The notes under the pieces were generated by a model. The model saw nothing but the letters and a program-made list of their open reading frames with translations. It searched no databases and was not told the origin of the DNA. From contig NZ_MIEK01000001.1 of NCBI RefSeq assembly GCF_001742285.1, forward strand, positions 186,001 through 250,000: a stretch of 64,000 bases of DNA. The letters run 5' to 3'. This DNA comes from Enterococcus rivorum (GTDB lineage: Bacteria; Bacillota; Bacilli; Lactobacillales; Enterococcaceae). Positions 29,713-38,916 of the stretch are shown piece by piece; position 1 is the first letter of the stretch, and every line of letters begins with the position of its first letter. The position numbers were made by a program, and so were the translations under genes.

Positions 29713-30851
29713 CAGATTGTCCCTCCTTCTTGCTTGTTTTCATCCTCAGTTGATTCAATCGTTTCAACAACTGCTAACTCTTTTTTATTCCCAGAGGTTT
29801 TAGCAAGAACGAAACGAATCAAGTAGTTAATCCCAATAAAGAAGATGATTGAGGCAATTACCACGTCTACTAACTCTGTTGGTACGCCTACAAATGGCAT
29901 TCCTTGTCCACCAAGTTTTAACATTCCAAACAGTAAAGCTGATAGTAAAATACCAATTGAGCTTCCTGCACCTAATAACGAAACAGCCATTCCGTCAAAG
30001 CCGATGCTTAGAGAAGAATTTTGAATAAAGAAGTTTTGGAATGTTCCCAAGCCTTGAATCACTCCACCTAAACCAGCTAGAGCGCCTGAGATAACCATAG
30101 ACAAGATAATTGTTCGTTTACTACTCATCCCTGCATACTCTGATGCAAATGGATTCAATCCAACAGAACGTATTTCAAATCCAAGAGTTGTTTTTTTCAT
30201 TAAGAACCAAATGATAATAAGGAAAATAAAGGCTAAAAAGATTCCTAAATTCAAGCGTGAACCTTCACTAATTTCTGTCAAAAACGGTGTTCGTAACGAA
30301 GCATTAGCTCCTACCATCTTAGTAATTCCTTTGTTCGCCATGATACTTGCTTTCATCACATTATTGGCAATATGGTTAGCAACATATAAGAAAATGTAGT
30401 TCAGCATAATCGTTACAATTACTTCACTCGTTCCGAAGTAAGCGCGTAAAATCCCTGGAATTGCAGCGGCAAATGCGCCAGCTAAAGCACCTACAATAAC
30501 CGCTAGAGGTAAAACGATCCAACGAGACATATCAGGGAACGATAACGCCACCCAAATACTCGCTACCCAACCACACAACGCTTGACCAGATAACCCAATG
30601 TTAAAAAATCCAGCTGCATTCGCTACAGAAAAGCCTAATGCTGTAAAAATTAATGGTGCTGCTGTAACAAATATTTCGCCGATGCTTTTTCTTCCTTGAA
30701 AAGCTGTTTCAAACATCGCTTGGTATCCTTCAATCGGCTGATAACCAAACGCTAACATGATGACTGCTCCCAAAACAAATCCCATAACAACTGATAGAAC
30801 AGGAACCAAGATATTTCTAAGTGTTTCTGATCGATTATTCAACAGATTCAC
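29712..30851 (-). CDS. nupB: Nucleoside ABC transporter, permease 1
   Basis: A 379-residue membrane protein of the same permease family, with FFNIGLSGQALCGWVASIWV and SVGLNPFASEYAGMSSKR, and a charged C-terminal tail (VETIESTEDENKQEGG). It overlaps the nupA end by 17 bases, indicating translational coupling. It pairs with NupC to form the channel. Confidence 0.9.
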   Translation of the reverse strand: MNLLNNRSETLRNILVPVLSVVMGFVLGAVIMLAFGYQPIEGYQAMFETAFQGRKSIGEIFVTAAPLIFTALGFSVANAAGFFNIGLSGQALCGWVASIWVALSFPDMSRWIVLPLAVIVGALAGAFAAAIPGILRAYFGTSEVIVTIMLNYIFLYVANHIANNVMKASIMANKGITKMVGANASLRTPFLTEISEGSRLNLGIFLAFIFLIIIWFLMKKTTLGFEIRSVGLNPFASEYAGMSSKRTIILSMVISGALAGLGGVIQGLGTFQNFFIQNSSLSIGFDGMAVSLLGAGSSIGILLSALLFGMLKLGGQGMPFVGVPTELVDVVIASIIFFIGINYLIRFVLAKTSGNKKELAVVETIESTEDENKQEGGTI

Positions 30852-32403
30852 CTACCTTCACTTTTGCTAATTCTTCTCTTGCTTCTTCCAAAGAATATCC
30901 CGCCATTAAAAGACCTAATTCGTTTTCTGTCGTTTCCTTTGGATCAACAATTCCGACTATTTTTCCAGCATGAATTACCGCAATTCGGTCAGAAACATTT
31001 AAAATTTCTTCTAACTCAAAGCTGACTAATAAAACAGCTCTGTTACGATCTCTTTGTTCAATCAAACGTTTGTGGATGTATTCAATCGCTCCTACATCCA
31101 AGCCACGAGTAGGTTGGGCAACAATCAACAGTTCAGGATCACGATCAACTTCTCTGGCAATAATCGCTTTTTGTTGATTTCCACCTGATAGTGATTTTGC
31201 TGGCACTAACTCATTCGTTGTTCGCACATCATACTCTTGAATCAATTCACGAGCATGTTGGTTGATGTTGCGATAATTTAAGATACCATTTTTACTTAAT
31301 GGTTGTTGATAGTAGGTTTGTAAGCCAATATTTTCCGCTAAGGACATTTCTAAAACTAAACCATACTTGTGTCGATCTTCTGGAACATGACCTACACCAA
31401 GCTCTGTAATTTGTCGCGGTTTCCGATTTGAAATCACATCGCCATTTAATTCAATTGAACCACTTTCAACTTTCGTTAAACCAGCAATCGCTTGAACTAA
31501 TTCTGTTTGTCCATTGCCATCAATCCCTGCAATCCCAACGACTTCTCCTGCACGAACTTCTAAATTTAAGCCTTTCACTGCTTCTAATCCACGACTCTCT
31601 TTTACCACTAAATCCTTAATCGCAAGAATCGTTTCTTTTGGTTCAGCGACTTTCTTTTCAGTTTTAAAGGAAACAGAACGTCCCACCATCATGTCCGCCA
31701 ATTGTTGCGAAGAAACATCCTTCACCGTAACAGTATCGATACTTTTTCCACGACGAATAACGGTACAACGATCTGCAACTTTTTTGATTTCATCTAATTT
31801 ATGCGTGATAAGAATGATAGATTTCCCTTCATTTGTTAGCTCATGCATAATGGTCATTAGTTCATCAATTTCTTGTGGTGTCAAAACCGCTGTTGGCTCA
31901 TCGAAAATCAGCACATTGGCTCCACGATAAAGAGTTTTTAGAATTTCTACTCGTTGTTGCATTCCAACAGAAATATCTCGTATATAGGCATTTGGTTTTA
32001 CTTCCATTCCATATTGCTTAGATACCTTCTCAATTTCTTCTTGGGCTTTTTTTCTGTTTAGAACTCCAGCATTTGTTGGTTCGCTACCTAAAATAATATT
32101 TTCGGTCACCGTAAACGCATCAACTAACATAAAATGTTGATGAACCATTCCAATTCCTAAACGATTGGCAACCGTTGGACCAGAAATATTGACTTTTTCT
32201 CCGTTCATGAAAATATCGCCAGAGGTTGGTTCTAATAACCCAGACAAAATATTCATTAACGTTGATTTCCCAGCTCCATTTTCTCCCAATAACGCATGAA
32301 TTTCCCCTGGTTTCACTTGCAAGTTAATTTGATCATTCGCTTTAAATGTTCCAAATTGTTTAGTGATATTGCGCATCTCAATTACGTACTCTTCCTGAGA
32401 CAA
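30835..32403 (-). CDS. nupA: Nucleoside ABC transporter, tandem ATPase
   Basis: A 522-residue protein with two ABC domains, as in RbsA/YufO-type importers. Domain 1 has Walker A GENGAGKST (40-48), signature ISVGMQQR and Walker B LIFDEPTA. Domain 2 has a degenerate Walker A (GIDGNGQTE), signature LSGGNQQK and LIVAQPTRG, with Gln in place of the catalytic Glu, as I recall for this subfamily. It is preceded by a 404-base gap with hairpins after bmpA. Confidence 0.93.
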   Translation of the reverse strand: MSQEEYVIEMRNITKQFGTFKANDQINLQVKPGEIHALLGENGAGKSTLMNILSGLLEPTSGDIFMNGEKVNISGPTVANRLGIGMVHQHFMLVDAFTVTENIILGSEPTNAGVLNRKKAQEEIEKVSKQYGMEVKPNAYIRDISVGMQQRVEILKTLYRGANVLIFDEPTAVLTPQEIDELMTIMHELTNEGKSIILITHKLDEIKKVADRCTVIRRGKSIDTVTVKDVSSQQLADMMVGRSVSFKTEKKVAEPKETILAIKDLVVKESRGLEAVKGLNLEVRAGEVVGIAGIDGNGQTELVQAIAGLTKVESGSIELNGDVISNRKPRQITELGVGHVPEDRHKYGLVLEMSLAENIGLQTYYQQPLSKNGILNYRNINQHARELIQEYDVRTTNELVPAKSLSGGNQQKAIIAREVDRDPELLIVAQPTRGLDVGAIEYIHKRLIEQRDRNRAVLLVSFELEEILNVSDRIAVIHAGKIVGIVDPKETTENELGLLMAGYSLEEAREELAKVKVGESVE

Positions 32404-32807
32404 GTTTATTCACTCCCTAACAGTTAAATTGGCTTTTCTTTAGAGCAATGTTTAGGCTCTTAAGGAAACATTTGATTTTTTCCAATGCTTCCTTACAAAC
32501 CTAAATAGAAAACGAAATCACCCAGTTTATTCTCCATTGTAAATATAGACGAAATAAAGGAAGGGAAAATGAAGGGTAACAGCAGTGCTTTGCCTTGAGA
32601 ATTTAGAAGGAATAGATGAAAATAGCTTCCTATATTCTCAATCTAGTTCAGCTTAATTCCGAAAAGGTAGCTTCTGAAGCACCGTTTATTCAGGGGTTAA
32701 ATGGGATGAAACAAAACCGCCTAAGTTTTGTCACACCCCGATTTACCCGATTTTTTAATTAGCGATACTATAGCCATTAAAAAATAATATATGCCTTATT
32801 TAACTCT
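32404..32807 (-). other. 404-base bmpA-nupA spacer with several hairpins
   Basis: No gene. It contains the diverged dispersed repeat copy D (32658-32756), a hairpin TAAGGAAACATT/AATGCTTCCTTA at 32461-32495 (11 of 12 pairs), and AGAGC/GCTCT at 32442-32460 just upstream of nupA. Such structure could end part of the bmpA message and so make more binding protein than transporter. Confidence 0.5.
32658..32756 (+). repeat. Dispersed structured repeat, copy D (diverged, antisense to the operon)
   Basis: Shares ACCGTTTATTC and GGGATGAAACAAAAC with copies A-C, then pairs a long imperfect stem (32694-32717 with about 32725-32748) followed on the plus strand by GATTTTTT. Its terminator orientation is plus, yet it sits inside the minus-strand bmpA-nupABC operon. 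Confidence 0.6.
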
Positions 32808-33905
32808 TTATTTTTCTGGTTTTTCAGGTACTTTTACATCACCAGAGATTACTTTTTCTTTTGCTGCTTTTACTGCATCTTGTGCTTTAGTATCAAGAGA
32901 ACCTTCAGTTAAATCAACTCCGCCGTCTTTCAAACCATATACTAAGTGTTCGCCACCAGGGAATTTATCTTCTAATGCACGGTTTGCAATATCTTGAACT
33001 GCAGTTCCAACACCTTTAAGCGTTGATGTTAAAGTGAAGTTGTCTTCTTTACCATCTTTTGTTTTGTATACGCCATCTGCTTCTTGGTCTCTATCTACAC
33101 CAATAACCCAAACTTTATCGCCACTACCTGCTTCGTTTAAAGCTTTAGCTTCTTGGAAGACACCTTGTCCTGTGGCACCAGAAGCGTGGAAAATAATATC
33201 TACGCCACCTTGATACATTGCAGCTGCTAAGGCTTTCCCTTTGGCTGGATCAGCGAATGATGCTGCATATTTAGAATCCACTTCAATCTCTTTCCCTAAT
33301 TCTTTCGCTGCATCTGCAACCCCAGCTTCAAAACCAGCTTGGAAACGGTCAATAACTACGCCTTCTTCTCCGCCTACAAAACCAACTTTATCTGTTTTAG
33401 TTGTGTATGCTGCCGCAACTCCGGCTAAGTAAGAAGCTTCATTGTCTTTAAATGTTGCTGAAACAACGTTATCTTTTCCTTCAATCACATCATCAATTAA
33501 AGCAAAGTTTGTATCTGGATTTGCAGCCGCTGCTGCATCAACTGCATCTTTCAATAAATAGCCAATTCCAAAAATTGTTGCAAAATTTTTCGATACAGCT
33601 TGGTCAATATTTGTTGTGTAATCAGAAGCATCTGTTGATTGAATGTAAGCAAAACCTTTTGGTCCTTCTGGTAAATCGTGTTCTTTACCCCAAGCTTTCA
33701 TTCCTTCCCAAGCAGATTGGTTAAATGATTTGTCATCCACACCGCCCGTATCTGTAACCATCACAATACTGTGTTTCGCATCTCCTGCTTTGTCAGCTCC
33801 TCCATCAGAAGAATCCGTTCCTGCTTTCTTTCCGCCACATGCAGCCAAAAATACAGTCATCCCTAGCACAGCTAAGCTAAAACCAAATAATTTTGCTTTT
33901 TTCAT
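32808..33905 (-). CDS. bmpA: BMP-family nucleoside-binding lipoprotein
   Basis: A 365-residue substrate-binding lipoprotein of the BMP/PnrA family. The signal peptide ends in lipobox LAAC (Cys23). The mature part contains the family segments DTGGVDDKSFNQSAWEG and IFHASGATGQGVFQEA. It would capture nucleosides outside the membrane for NupABC. ATG start with GGGGG upstream. A small inverted repeat CAGTC/GACTG lies at 33943-33956 in the 107-base gap after cdd. Confidence 0.93.
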   Translation of the reverse strand: MKKAKLFGFSLAVLGMTVFLAACGGKKAGTDSSDGGADKAGDAKHSIVMVTDTGGVDDKSFNQSAWEGMKAWGKEHDLPEGPKGFAYIQSTDASDYTTNIDQAVSKNFATIFGIGYLLKDAVDAAAAANPDTNFALIDDVIEGKDNVVSATFKDNEASYLAGVAAAYTTKTDKVGFVGGEEGVVIDRFQAGFEAGVADAAKELGKEIEVDSKYAASFADPAKGKALAAAMYQGGVDIIFHASGATGQGVFQEAKALNEAGSGDKVWVIGVDRDQEADGVYKTKDGKEDNFTLTSTLKGVGTAVQDIANRALEDKFPGGEHLVYGLKDGGVDLTEGSLDTKAQDAVKAAKEKVISGDVKVPEKPEK

Positions 33906-34012
33906 CTCTGTAAAGCCCCCTAAAATAGTTTTATATTTTCAACAGTCAAACGACTGAATTGAACCTAATATTTGTGAATCCTACTTAATCAATAAATCAC
34001 TTTAGATAAAAA

Positions 34013-34408
34013 TTAAAAATCTTTTTCTGTAAATGCATACGGCAATAACTCACCCACGGTTGTTTCCATCGTCACACCATTTTTACCAACAAGTGTGACC
34101 GGCATAGTTGGTTCACAAAACTCAGCCATCACTTGTCGACAAGCACCACAAGGAGAAATGGGTTCTGGCGTATTCCCAATAATCACCAGATGTTGAAAGT
34201 TTCTATTTCCTTCTGACACAGCTTTAAAAAAAGCCGTTCTTTCAGCACAATTAGTTAATCCATAAGAAGCATTTTCAATGTTTACCCCTTGATACATTTC
34301 TCCTGTATCGGTCACAAGACAAGCACCAACAGGAAATTTAGAATATGGGACATACGCTTTTTCCAACGCAGTTTCTGCTGTTTCTAACCATTCTTTTTTC
34401 GCTGTCAT
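34013..34408 (-). CDS. cdd: Cytidine deaminase
   Basis: A 131-residue tetrameric-type enzyme deaminating cytidine and deoxycytidine to uridine forms. The zinc site is intact: CAE (Cys54-Ala-Glu56, with Glu56 as proton shuttle) and CGAC (Cys87, Cys90), plus substrate-binding NIENASYG. It lies 18 bases after deoC, feeding uridines to Pdp. Confidence 0.96.
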   Translation of the reverse strand: MTAKKEWLETAETALEKAYVPYSKFPVGACLVTDTGEMYQGVNIENASYGLTNCAERTAFFKAVSEGNRNFQHLVIIGNTPEPISPCGACRQVMAEFCEPTMPVTLVGKNGVTMETTVGELLPYAFTEKDF

Positions 34409-34426
34409 CGTTTCACGTTCCTTCGA

Positions 34427-35089
34427 TTAATATCCTGTACCTGTTTCACCAGCCATAATTGCAACACCAGCACTTGTTCCAATACGGGTAGCCCCTGCTT
34501 CAATCATTGCCATTGCTTCTTGTTTATCATGAATGCCACCAGAAGCCTTCACACCCATATCAGGTCCTACTGTTTCACGCATTAATTTAATATCTGCTAC
34601 GGTTGCTCCACCTGTTGAAAAACCAGTTGAGGTCTTCACAAAATCAGCTCCTGCTTCTTTTGCCAATTCACAGGCTTTTACTTTTTCTTCTTCCGTAAGC
34701 AGTGCTGTTTCAATAATCACTTTTACTAGCGCACGATCTTTCGCTGCTTCCACAACCCCTTGAATATCTTTTAACACTTTTTTGTATTGTTTTGACTTCA
34801 AGGCCCCCACATTGATTACCATATCCACTTCAGTCGCGCCATTGTTAATTGCATCGTTAGCTTCATACGCCTTCACTTCAGAAGTATTGGCACCTAAAGG
34901 AAAGCCGATTACTGTACAAACATCTACACTCGTTCCTGCTAACTGCTCTTTTGCAAAAGCAACCCAAAACGGGTTGATACAAACTGAAAAAAAGTTAAAT
35001 TCTTTTGCTTCTTCAACGATTTTCAATACGTCTTCTTCCGTTGCGTTTGCCTTTAAAATAGTATGATCGATCATTTGATTCAATTCCAT
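34427..35089 (-). CDS. deoC: Deoxyribose-phosphate aldolase
   Basis: A 220-residue class I aldolase splitting 2-deoxyribose 5-phosphate into acetaldehyde and glyceraldehyde 3-phosphate. The Schiff-base Lys152 (VKTSTGF), proton-relay Lys181 (VKASGG) and Asp89 (EVDMVINVG) are present. It lies 16 bases after pdp. Confidence 0.97.
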   Translation of the reverse strand: MELNQMIDHTILKANATEEDVLKIVEEAKEFNFFSVCINPFWVAFAKEQLAGTSVDVCTVIGFPLGANTSEVKAYEANDAINNGATEVDMVINVGALKSKQYKKVLKDIQGVVEAAKDRALVKVIIETALLTEEEKVKACELAKEAGADFVKTSTGFSTGGATVADIKLMRETVGPDMGVKASGGIHDKQEAMAMIEAGATRIGTSAGVAIMAGETGTGY

Positions 35090-35105
35090 TTTTTTTACAC
35101 GTCCT

Positions 35106-36407
35106 TTATGCTGTTATTATATCATGAATCAACGCTGGTTCTTCACCAAAAGAGCCAACAATAATATTTTTGTAGAGAAGCTCTTTGACTTCATCAATGT
35201 TTTCCGTATTACTGTATATCGTTAATAAAGAGTCTCCTTCAGTTACACTCATTCCAACTTTTTTATGCAATTTGAGCCCCACGGCATAATCAATCGCTGC
35301 TTCTTTCGTTGCTCTACCTGCACCTAGTTTCATTGCAGCAATACCGATTTCGTTTGCAACAATTTTTTGTATAACACCGGTCTCTTTGGCGGGTAAGTCA
35401 AATTGATACTTTGCTGTAAGTAGTTGGTCTGGGTGATCTACAATGCTGTCATCTCCACCTTGATTCGCAATCATTTCTCTGAACTTATCTAGCGCTTCGC
35501 CTGATTCTAGCGCTTCTTCAAGTAATTTCCGAGCTGCTTCTAATGTATCGGCTTTCTTCGCCAAAACGACCATTTGGCTACCTAAAACATAACACATTTC
35601 AAGCAAATCTTCTGGACCGTTCCCTTGAAGCGTTTCAATGGCTTCCACAATTTCCAAACTATTACCAATCGCTTCTCCTAATGGTTGCGACATGTCAGAA
35701 ATAACGGCCATTGTTTGACGATTCGCTAATTTACCAATCCTTACCATGGTTTCAGCCAAACGCCGAGCATCATCGATACTCTTCATAAATGCGCCTTCGC
35801 CAGTGGTTACATCCAAGACAATTGCGTCTGCTCCAGCCGCAATTTTTTTACTCATAATTGAACTGGCAATCAATGGAATGGAATCAACAGTTGCAGTCAC
35901 ATCTCTCAATGCGTAAAGCTTTTTATCAGCTGGTGCTAAGTCGCCTGATTGTCCGATAACTGCAACGTGACTTTCATTAACCAAACGTACAAACTCTTCA
36001 TCTGGTAATTCAACATGAAATCCCGGAATAGCTTCTAATTTGTCAATCGTGCCACCTGTATATCCTAATCCTCTACCTGACATTTTGGCCACACTAACAC
36101 CGACACTTGCTACTAAAGGGGCGAGTATCAGCGTCGTTGTATCGCCAACACCACCAGTAGAATGTTTATCGACTTTTATTCCCTGGATAGACGACAAGTC
36201 AACAATTTCTCCAGAATTAGCCATAGCCAATGTCAAGGTTGTTATTTCTTCGTCTGTCATATCCTTATAAAAAACAGCCATCAAAAAGGCGCTCATTTGA
36301 TAATCTGGTATCTCACCATTAGTGTATCCATTAATAATAAATTGAATCTCATCTTTTGCAAGAGCATGACCGTCTCTTTTTTTCTCAATAAGGTCTACCA
36401 TTCTCAT
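35106..36407 (-). CDS. pdp: Pyrimidine-nucleoside phosphorylase
   Basis: A 433-residue dimeric enzyme phosphorolysing uridine, thymidine and deoxyuridine. It has the signature [18 protein letters not shown], the phosphate-binding [13 protein letters not shown] and [19 protein letters not shown]. Of two ATGs six bases apart the inner ([10 protein letters not shown]) fits both the GGAGG spacing and the Bacillus family start. It heads pdp-deoC-cdd and probably runs into bmpA-nupABC. Confidence 0.96.
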   Translation of the reverse strand: MRMVDLIEKKRDGHALAKDEIQFIINGYTNGEIPDYQMSAFLMAVFYKDMTDEEITTLTLAMANSGEIVDLSSIQGIKVDKHSTGGVGDTTTLILAPLVASVGVSVAKMSGRGLGYTGGTIDKLEAIPGFHVELPDEEFVRLVNESHVAVIGQSGDLAPADKKLYALRDVTATVDSIPLIASSIMSKKIAAGADAIVLDVTTGEGAFMKSIDDARRLAETMVRIGKLANRQTMAVISDMSQPLGEAIGNSLEIVEAIETLQGNGPEDLLEMCYVLGSQMVVLAKKADTLEAARKLLEEALESGEALDKFREMIANQGGDDSIVDHPDQLLTAKYQFDLPAKETGVIQKIVANEIGIAAMKLGAGRATKEAAIDYAVGLKLHKKVGMSVTEGDSLLTIYSNTENIDEVKELLYKNIIVGSFGEEPALIHDIITA

Positions 36408-36436
36408 CGTCATTTTCCTCCGAATCTCAATGTTGT

Positions 36437-36488
36437 ATTATACACTAAAATCGTTCACGTTTAAATACTTTAGTAAAACAGTTTACTA
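36437..36488 (-). promoter_or_regulatory. pdp promoter with adjoining inverted repeat
   Basis: Consensus -10 TATAAT (36437-36442) with a weak -35 TTTAAA (36460-36465, 17-base spacer). Immediately upstream is the inverted repeat TAGTAAA-ACAG-TTTACTA (36471-36488), a candidate regulator site. Confidence 0.55.
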
Positions 36489-36501
36489 CTCGGCCCCAAA
36501 T

Positions 36502-36516
36502 AGAAAGCACTTACAA
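36502..36516 (-). promoter_or_regulatory. Candidate catabolite-responsive element upstream of pdp
   Basis: TTGTAAGTGCTTTCT on the minus strand fits the CcpA consensus WTGNAANCGNWNNCW except for T instead of C in the central CG. Position is about 60 bases upstream of the pdp -10. Confidence 0.35.
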
Positions 36517-36524
36517 TACGAACA

Positions 36525-37556
36525 TTAAATTATTTGTTTAGGAATGTCAATCGATTTCGTGCTTTTTCTTTTAACAAAATTTGTATTAAAAATTCTATTG
36601 GGTATTTTTTGCTTCGGATTATTAATTGTTTGAACCAAAAATTGAGCAGCCGTATGCCCAATATCAAAGCTCGGTTGATAGATGGTTGTTAGCGCTGGAA
36701 CTAGGTATTTAGAGATATCTAACCCATCAAACCCAATCACTGAAATGTCATCTGGAATTTGTTTTCCAGCTTCTGCAATCGCCTGATAGGCTCCCATGGC
36801 CATTTCGTCATTCCCACAAAAAATAGCGGTTAATTCTTCATTGTTTTCTAATAATTCTTTTGCAGCTTTATGCCCGCCATCCAAGTTCAATTCTCCACAA
36901 GCGATAAACTTCTCTTGTAAGGGAATAGCGTTATCCCTTAAAGCATGCTTATACGCCATTAAACGTTCCGTTAATTGATAGTATCCCTGACTTTCCCTAA
37001 TCATGCCAATATTTCGATGCCCTTCTGCGATTAAAAAATTCATGGCTTGGTAAGCACCCTCATACTCTTTTACAATTAGCCGGCCACTTTCTCTAGGATT
37101 AATTCCCCGATCAACTAATATAAAAGGCATGTTCTGATTGACCGGTTGTTTTAAAATGTGATCTTCAGGCAACAGGTTAGGGGTTGCCAAAATAATGCCA
37201 TCTACCGAACGATGGATCAACTCTGTTACATATTGCGTTTCTTTTTGCAAACTGTGTTTAGAATTACACAATAAAATCATATAGCCTGAATTATTTAGAT
37301 AGGTTTCTACCCCTTCAACTACCTTAGAAAAAAAGAAATCTGTGACATCCGGTACAATCATCCCAATCGTTTTAGAATGTCTGGTAATCAAATTTGAAGC
37401 AAAAAAATCTGGTTTGTACTGATATTTTTCAACGACCGCTAAGACCTTCTGCCGCGTTTCGCTGCTAAAACGACTCCCTTTATTATTTAAAATTTGCGAC
37501 ACTGTTGTCACAGAAACTCCTGCCAAATCTGCTATTTCTTTAATTGTTAGCTTCAA
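36525..37556 (-). CDS. LacI-family transcriptional regulator, ribose-repressor type
   Basis: A 343-residue regulator: N-terminal helix-turn-helix and hinge (MKLTIKEIADLAGVSVTTVS, residues 1-55) and a periplasmic-binding-protein-like sensor (about 60-330, with IGMIVPDVTDFFFSKVVEG, IFCGNDEMAMGAYQA and DISVIGFDGLDISKYLVPAL). The start codon is TTG, 7 bases after GGAGG. It lies just upstream of pdp and divergent from add, so it probably controls nucleoside genes; a (deoxy)nucleoside or ribose derivative is a likely effector, by inference only. Confidence 0.9.
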   Translation of the reverse strand: MKLTIKEIADLAGVSVTTVSQILNNKGSRFSSETRQKVLAVVEKYQYKPDFFASNLITRHSKTIGMIVPDVTDFFFSKVVEGVETYLNNSGYMILLCNSKHSLQKETQYVTELIHRSVDGIILATPNLLPEDHILKQPVNQNMPFILVDRGINPRESGRLIVKEYEGAYQAMNFLIAEGHRNIGMIRESQGYYQLTERLMAYKHALRDNAIPLQEKFIACGELNLDGGHKAAKELLENNEELTAIFCGNDEMAMGAYQAIAEAGKQIPDDISVIGFDGLDISKYLVPALTTIYQPSFDIGHTAAQFLVQTINNPKQKIPNRIFNTNFVKRKSTKSIDIPKQII

Positions 37557-37577
37557 ACTATCCCCTCCATTTCGTTG

Positions 37578-37612
37578 TTGACAGTTTCCCTTACGTCATG
37601 TTAAAGTCGTAA
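37578..37612. promoter_or_regulatory. Divergent regulator/add control region
   Basis: Plus strand TTGACA (37578-37583) lies 17 bases before TTAAAG, a possible add promoter with a poor -10. An inverted repeat TTACG-N12-CGTAA (37591-37612) lies within it and could be the LacI-type regulator's own site. AAGTGCTTTCA at 37625-37635 also resembles half of a CcpA site. Confidence 0.35.
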
Positions 37613-37690
37613 AAATACTTTATTAAGTGCTTTCATTTTATCAAACTTGGATGAAAAGAAATAGACTAATTATTGGAGAGGAAGAATTTT

Positions 37691-38713
37691 ATGCACCGAG
37701 AGATCGTTAAACAATTGCCAAAAATTGAGCTTCACTGTCACTTAGACGGATCCATTCGACCAGAAACATTAGTCAAAATAGCAAGTAAGCAAGGAATTCA
37801 GTTCCCCACAAACACACAAGAACTTCATGATTTATTAGTCGCCCCACCAGATTGCCAAAATTTAAATGATTATTTAAAACGCTTTGACGTTGTTTTAACT
37901 TGCTTGCAAACCGAAGACGCTTTACAGGAAGCTTCTTTAGACATCATTTCACAAGCTGCTGAAGAAAACATTCGTTACATTGAAGTCCGCTTTGCTCCTT
38001 CTCTTCACATGCAAAAAGGGTTATCCCTTCCCAAAATAGTTACGTCTGTTTTAAAAGGACTTCGCCAAGGTACCGAAAAATATGGTGTTCAAAGCAACGC
38101 TCTTTTATGTGGTATGCGGAATGAGGAATTACAAGATATTGAGAAAATCGTTCACTTAGCAAAGGATTTTGAAACACAAGGCGTCGGTGGTTTCGATTTA
38201 GCTGGTAATGAGATTGATTTTCCTCCTTATACCTTTGAAGAAACGCTAGATTTAGTTCAACAGTTGGATCTTCCTTTGACGCTGCATGCTGGAGAATGTG
38301 GTTGTGGTAAAAATGTTGCCGATGCCGTCACTCTTGGTGCTAAACGAATCGGACATGGAATTGCCGTAAAAGATACACCAGAATATTTTTCTTTACTAAA
38401 AGAAAACAATGTTCTTTTGGAAATGTGTCCTACTAGTAATTTCCAAACAAAAACCATTACTTCAATAGCTGATTATCCATTTAAAGCTTTTTTAGCTGCT
38501 GGAATAAAAGTCTGTATTAACACCGATAATCGAACCGTTTCTGAGACCACTTTGACCGATGAATACATGAAATTACATGAGTGGTACAAAATTACTTATG
38601 CTGACATGGAACAATTAAATCATCATGCGATTGAGGGTGCGTTTATTTCAGATAGTGAAAAACAGCGATTACACGAACAATTAAGCTCAAGTTATCAGCA
38701 AAAAAAAGGGTAA
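37691..38713 (+). CDS. add: Adenosine deaminase
   Basis: A 340-residue zinc hydrolase converting (deoxy)adenosine to (deoxy)inosine, which PunA can then use. The HCHLDGS zinc motif, LHAGECGCG, GHGIAV, EMCPTSNFQT and NTDNRTVS are in order. The start is the ATG at 37691, about 9 bases after GGAGAGG; an upstream in-frame TTG overlaps that ribosome site and is rejected. It is divergent from the LacI-type regulator and followed by repeat copy B. Confidence 0.95.
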   Translation: MHREIVKQLPKIELHCHLDGSIRPETLVKIASKQGIQFPTNTQELHDLLVAPPDCQNLNDYLKRFDVVLTCLQTEDALQEASLDIISQAAEENIRYIEVRFAPSLHMQKGLSLPKIVTSVLKGLRQGTEKYGVQSNALLCGMRNEELQDIEKIVHLAKDFETQGVGGFDLAGNEIDFPPYTFEETLDLVQQLDLPLTLHAGECGCGKNVADAVTLGAKRIGHGIAVKDTPEYFSLLKENNVLLEMCPTSNFQTKTITSIADYPFKAFLAAGIKVCINTDNRTVSETTLTDEYMKLHEWYKITYADMEQLNHHAIEGAFISDSEKQRLHEQLSSSYQQKKG

Positions 38714-38720
38714 AAAGAGA

Positions 38721-38893
38721 GAGAGGTTGAGACAGAAGTCGTTTTTGGGCGAGAAATTGGACCGCAAAGCACACCCATCCGCTTTATGGATTGAGTGGTT
38801 TGCGGTAACTTTCCGAAGACCCTGACTTTTAGCCATCGGTTATTGCGATTTAGAGGATGGAACAAAACTGATTTTTAGTTTTGTTCCATCCTC
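38721..38893 (+). repeat. Dispersed structured repeat, copy B (full length)
   Basis: 173 bases: GAGAGGTTGAGACAGAAGTC, an internal stem ACCGCAAA (38761-38768) / TTTGCGGT (38799-38806), TTCCGAAGACC, and a terminal 17-bp perfect hairpin. It follows add directly in the same orientation. Confidence 0.85.
38853..38893 (+). terminator. add terminator (3' part of copy B)
   Basis: A 17-bp perfect stem (38853-38869 with 38877-38893) and loop GATTTTT. The following ACTTCTTTG is only weakly T-rich. Confidence 0.8.
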
Positions 38894-38916
38894 ACTTCTT
38901 TGTATTCATCTACTCG

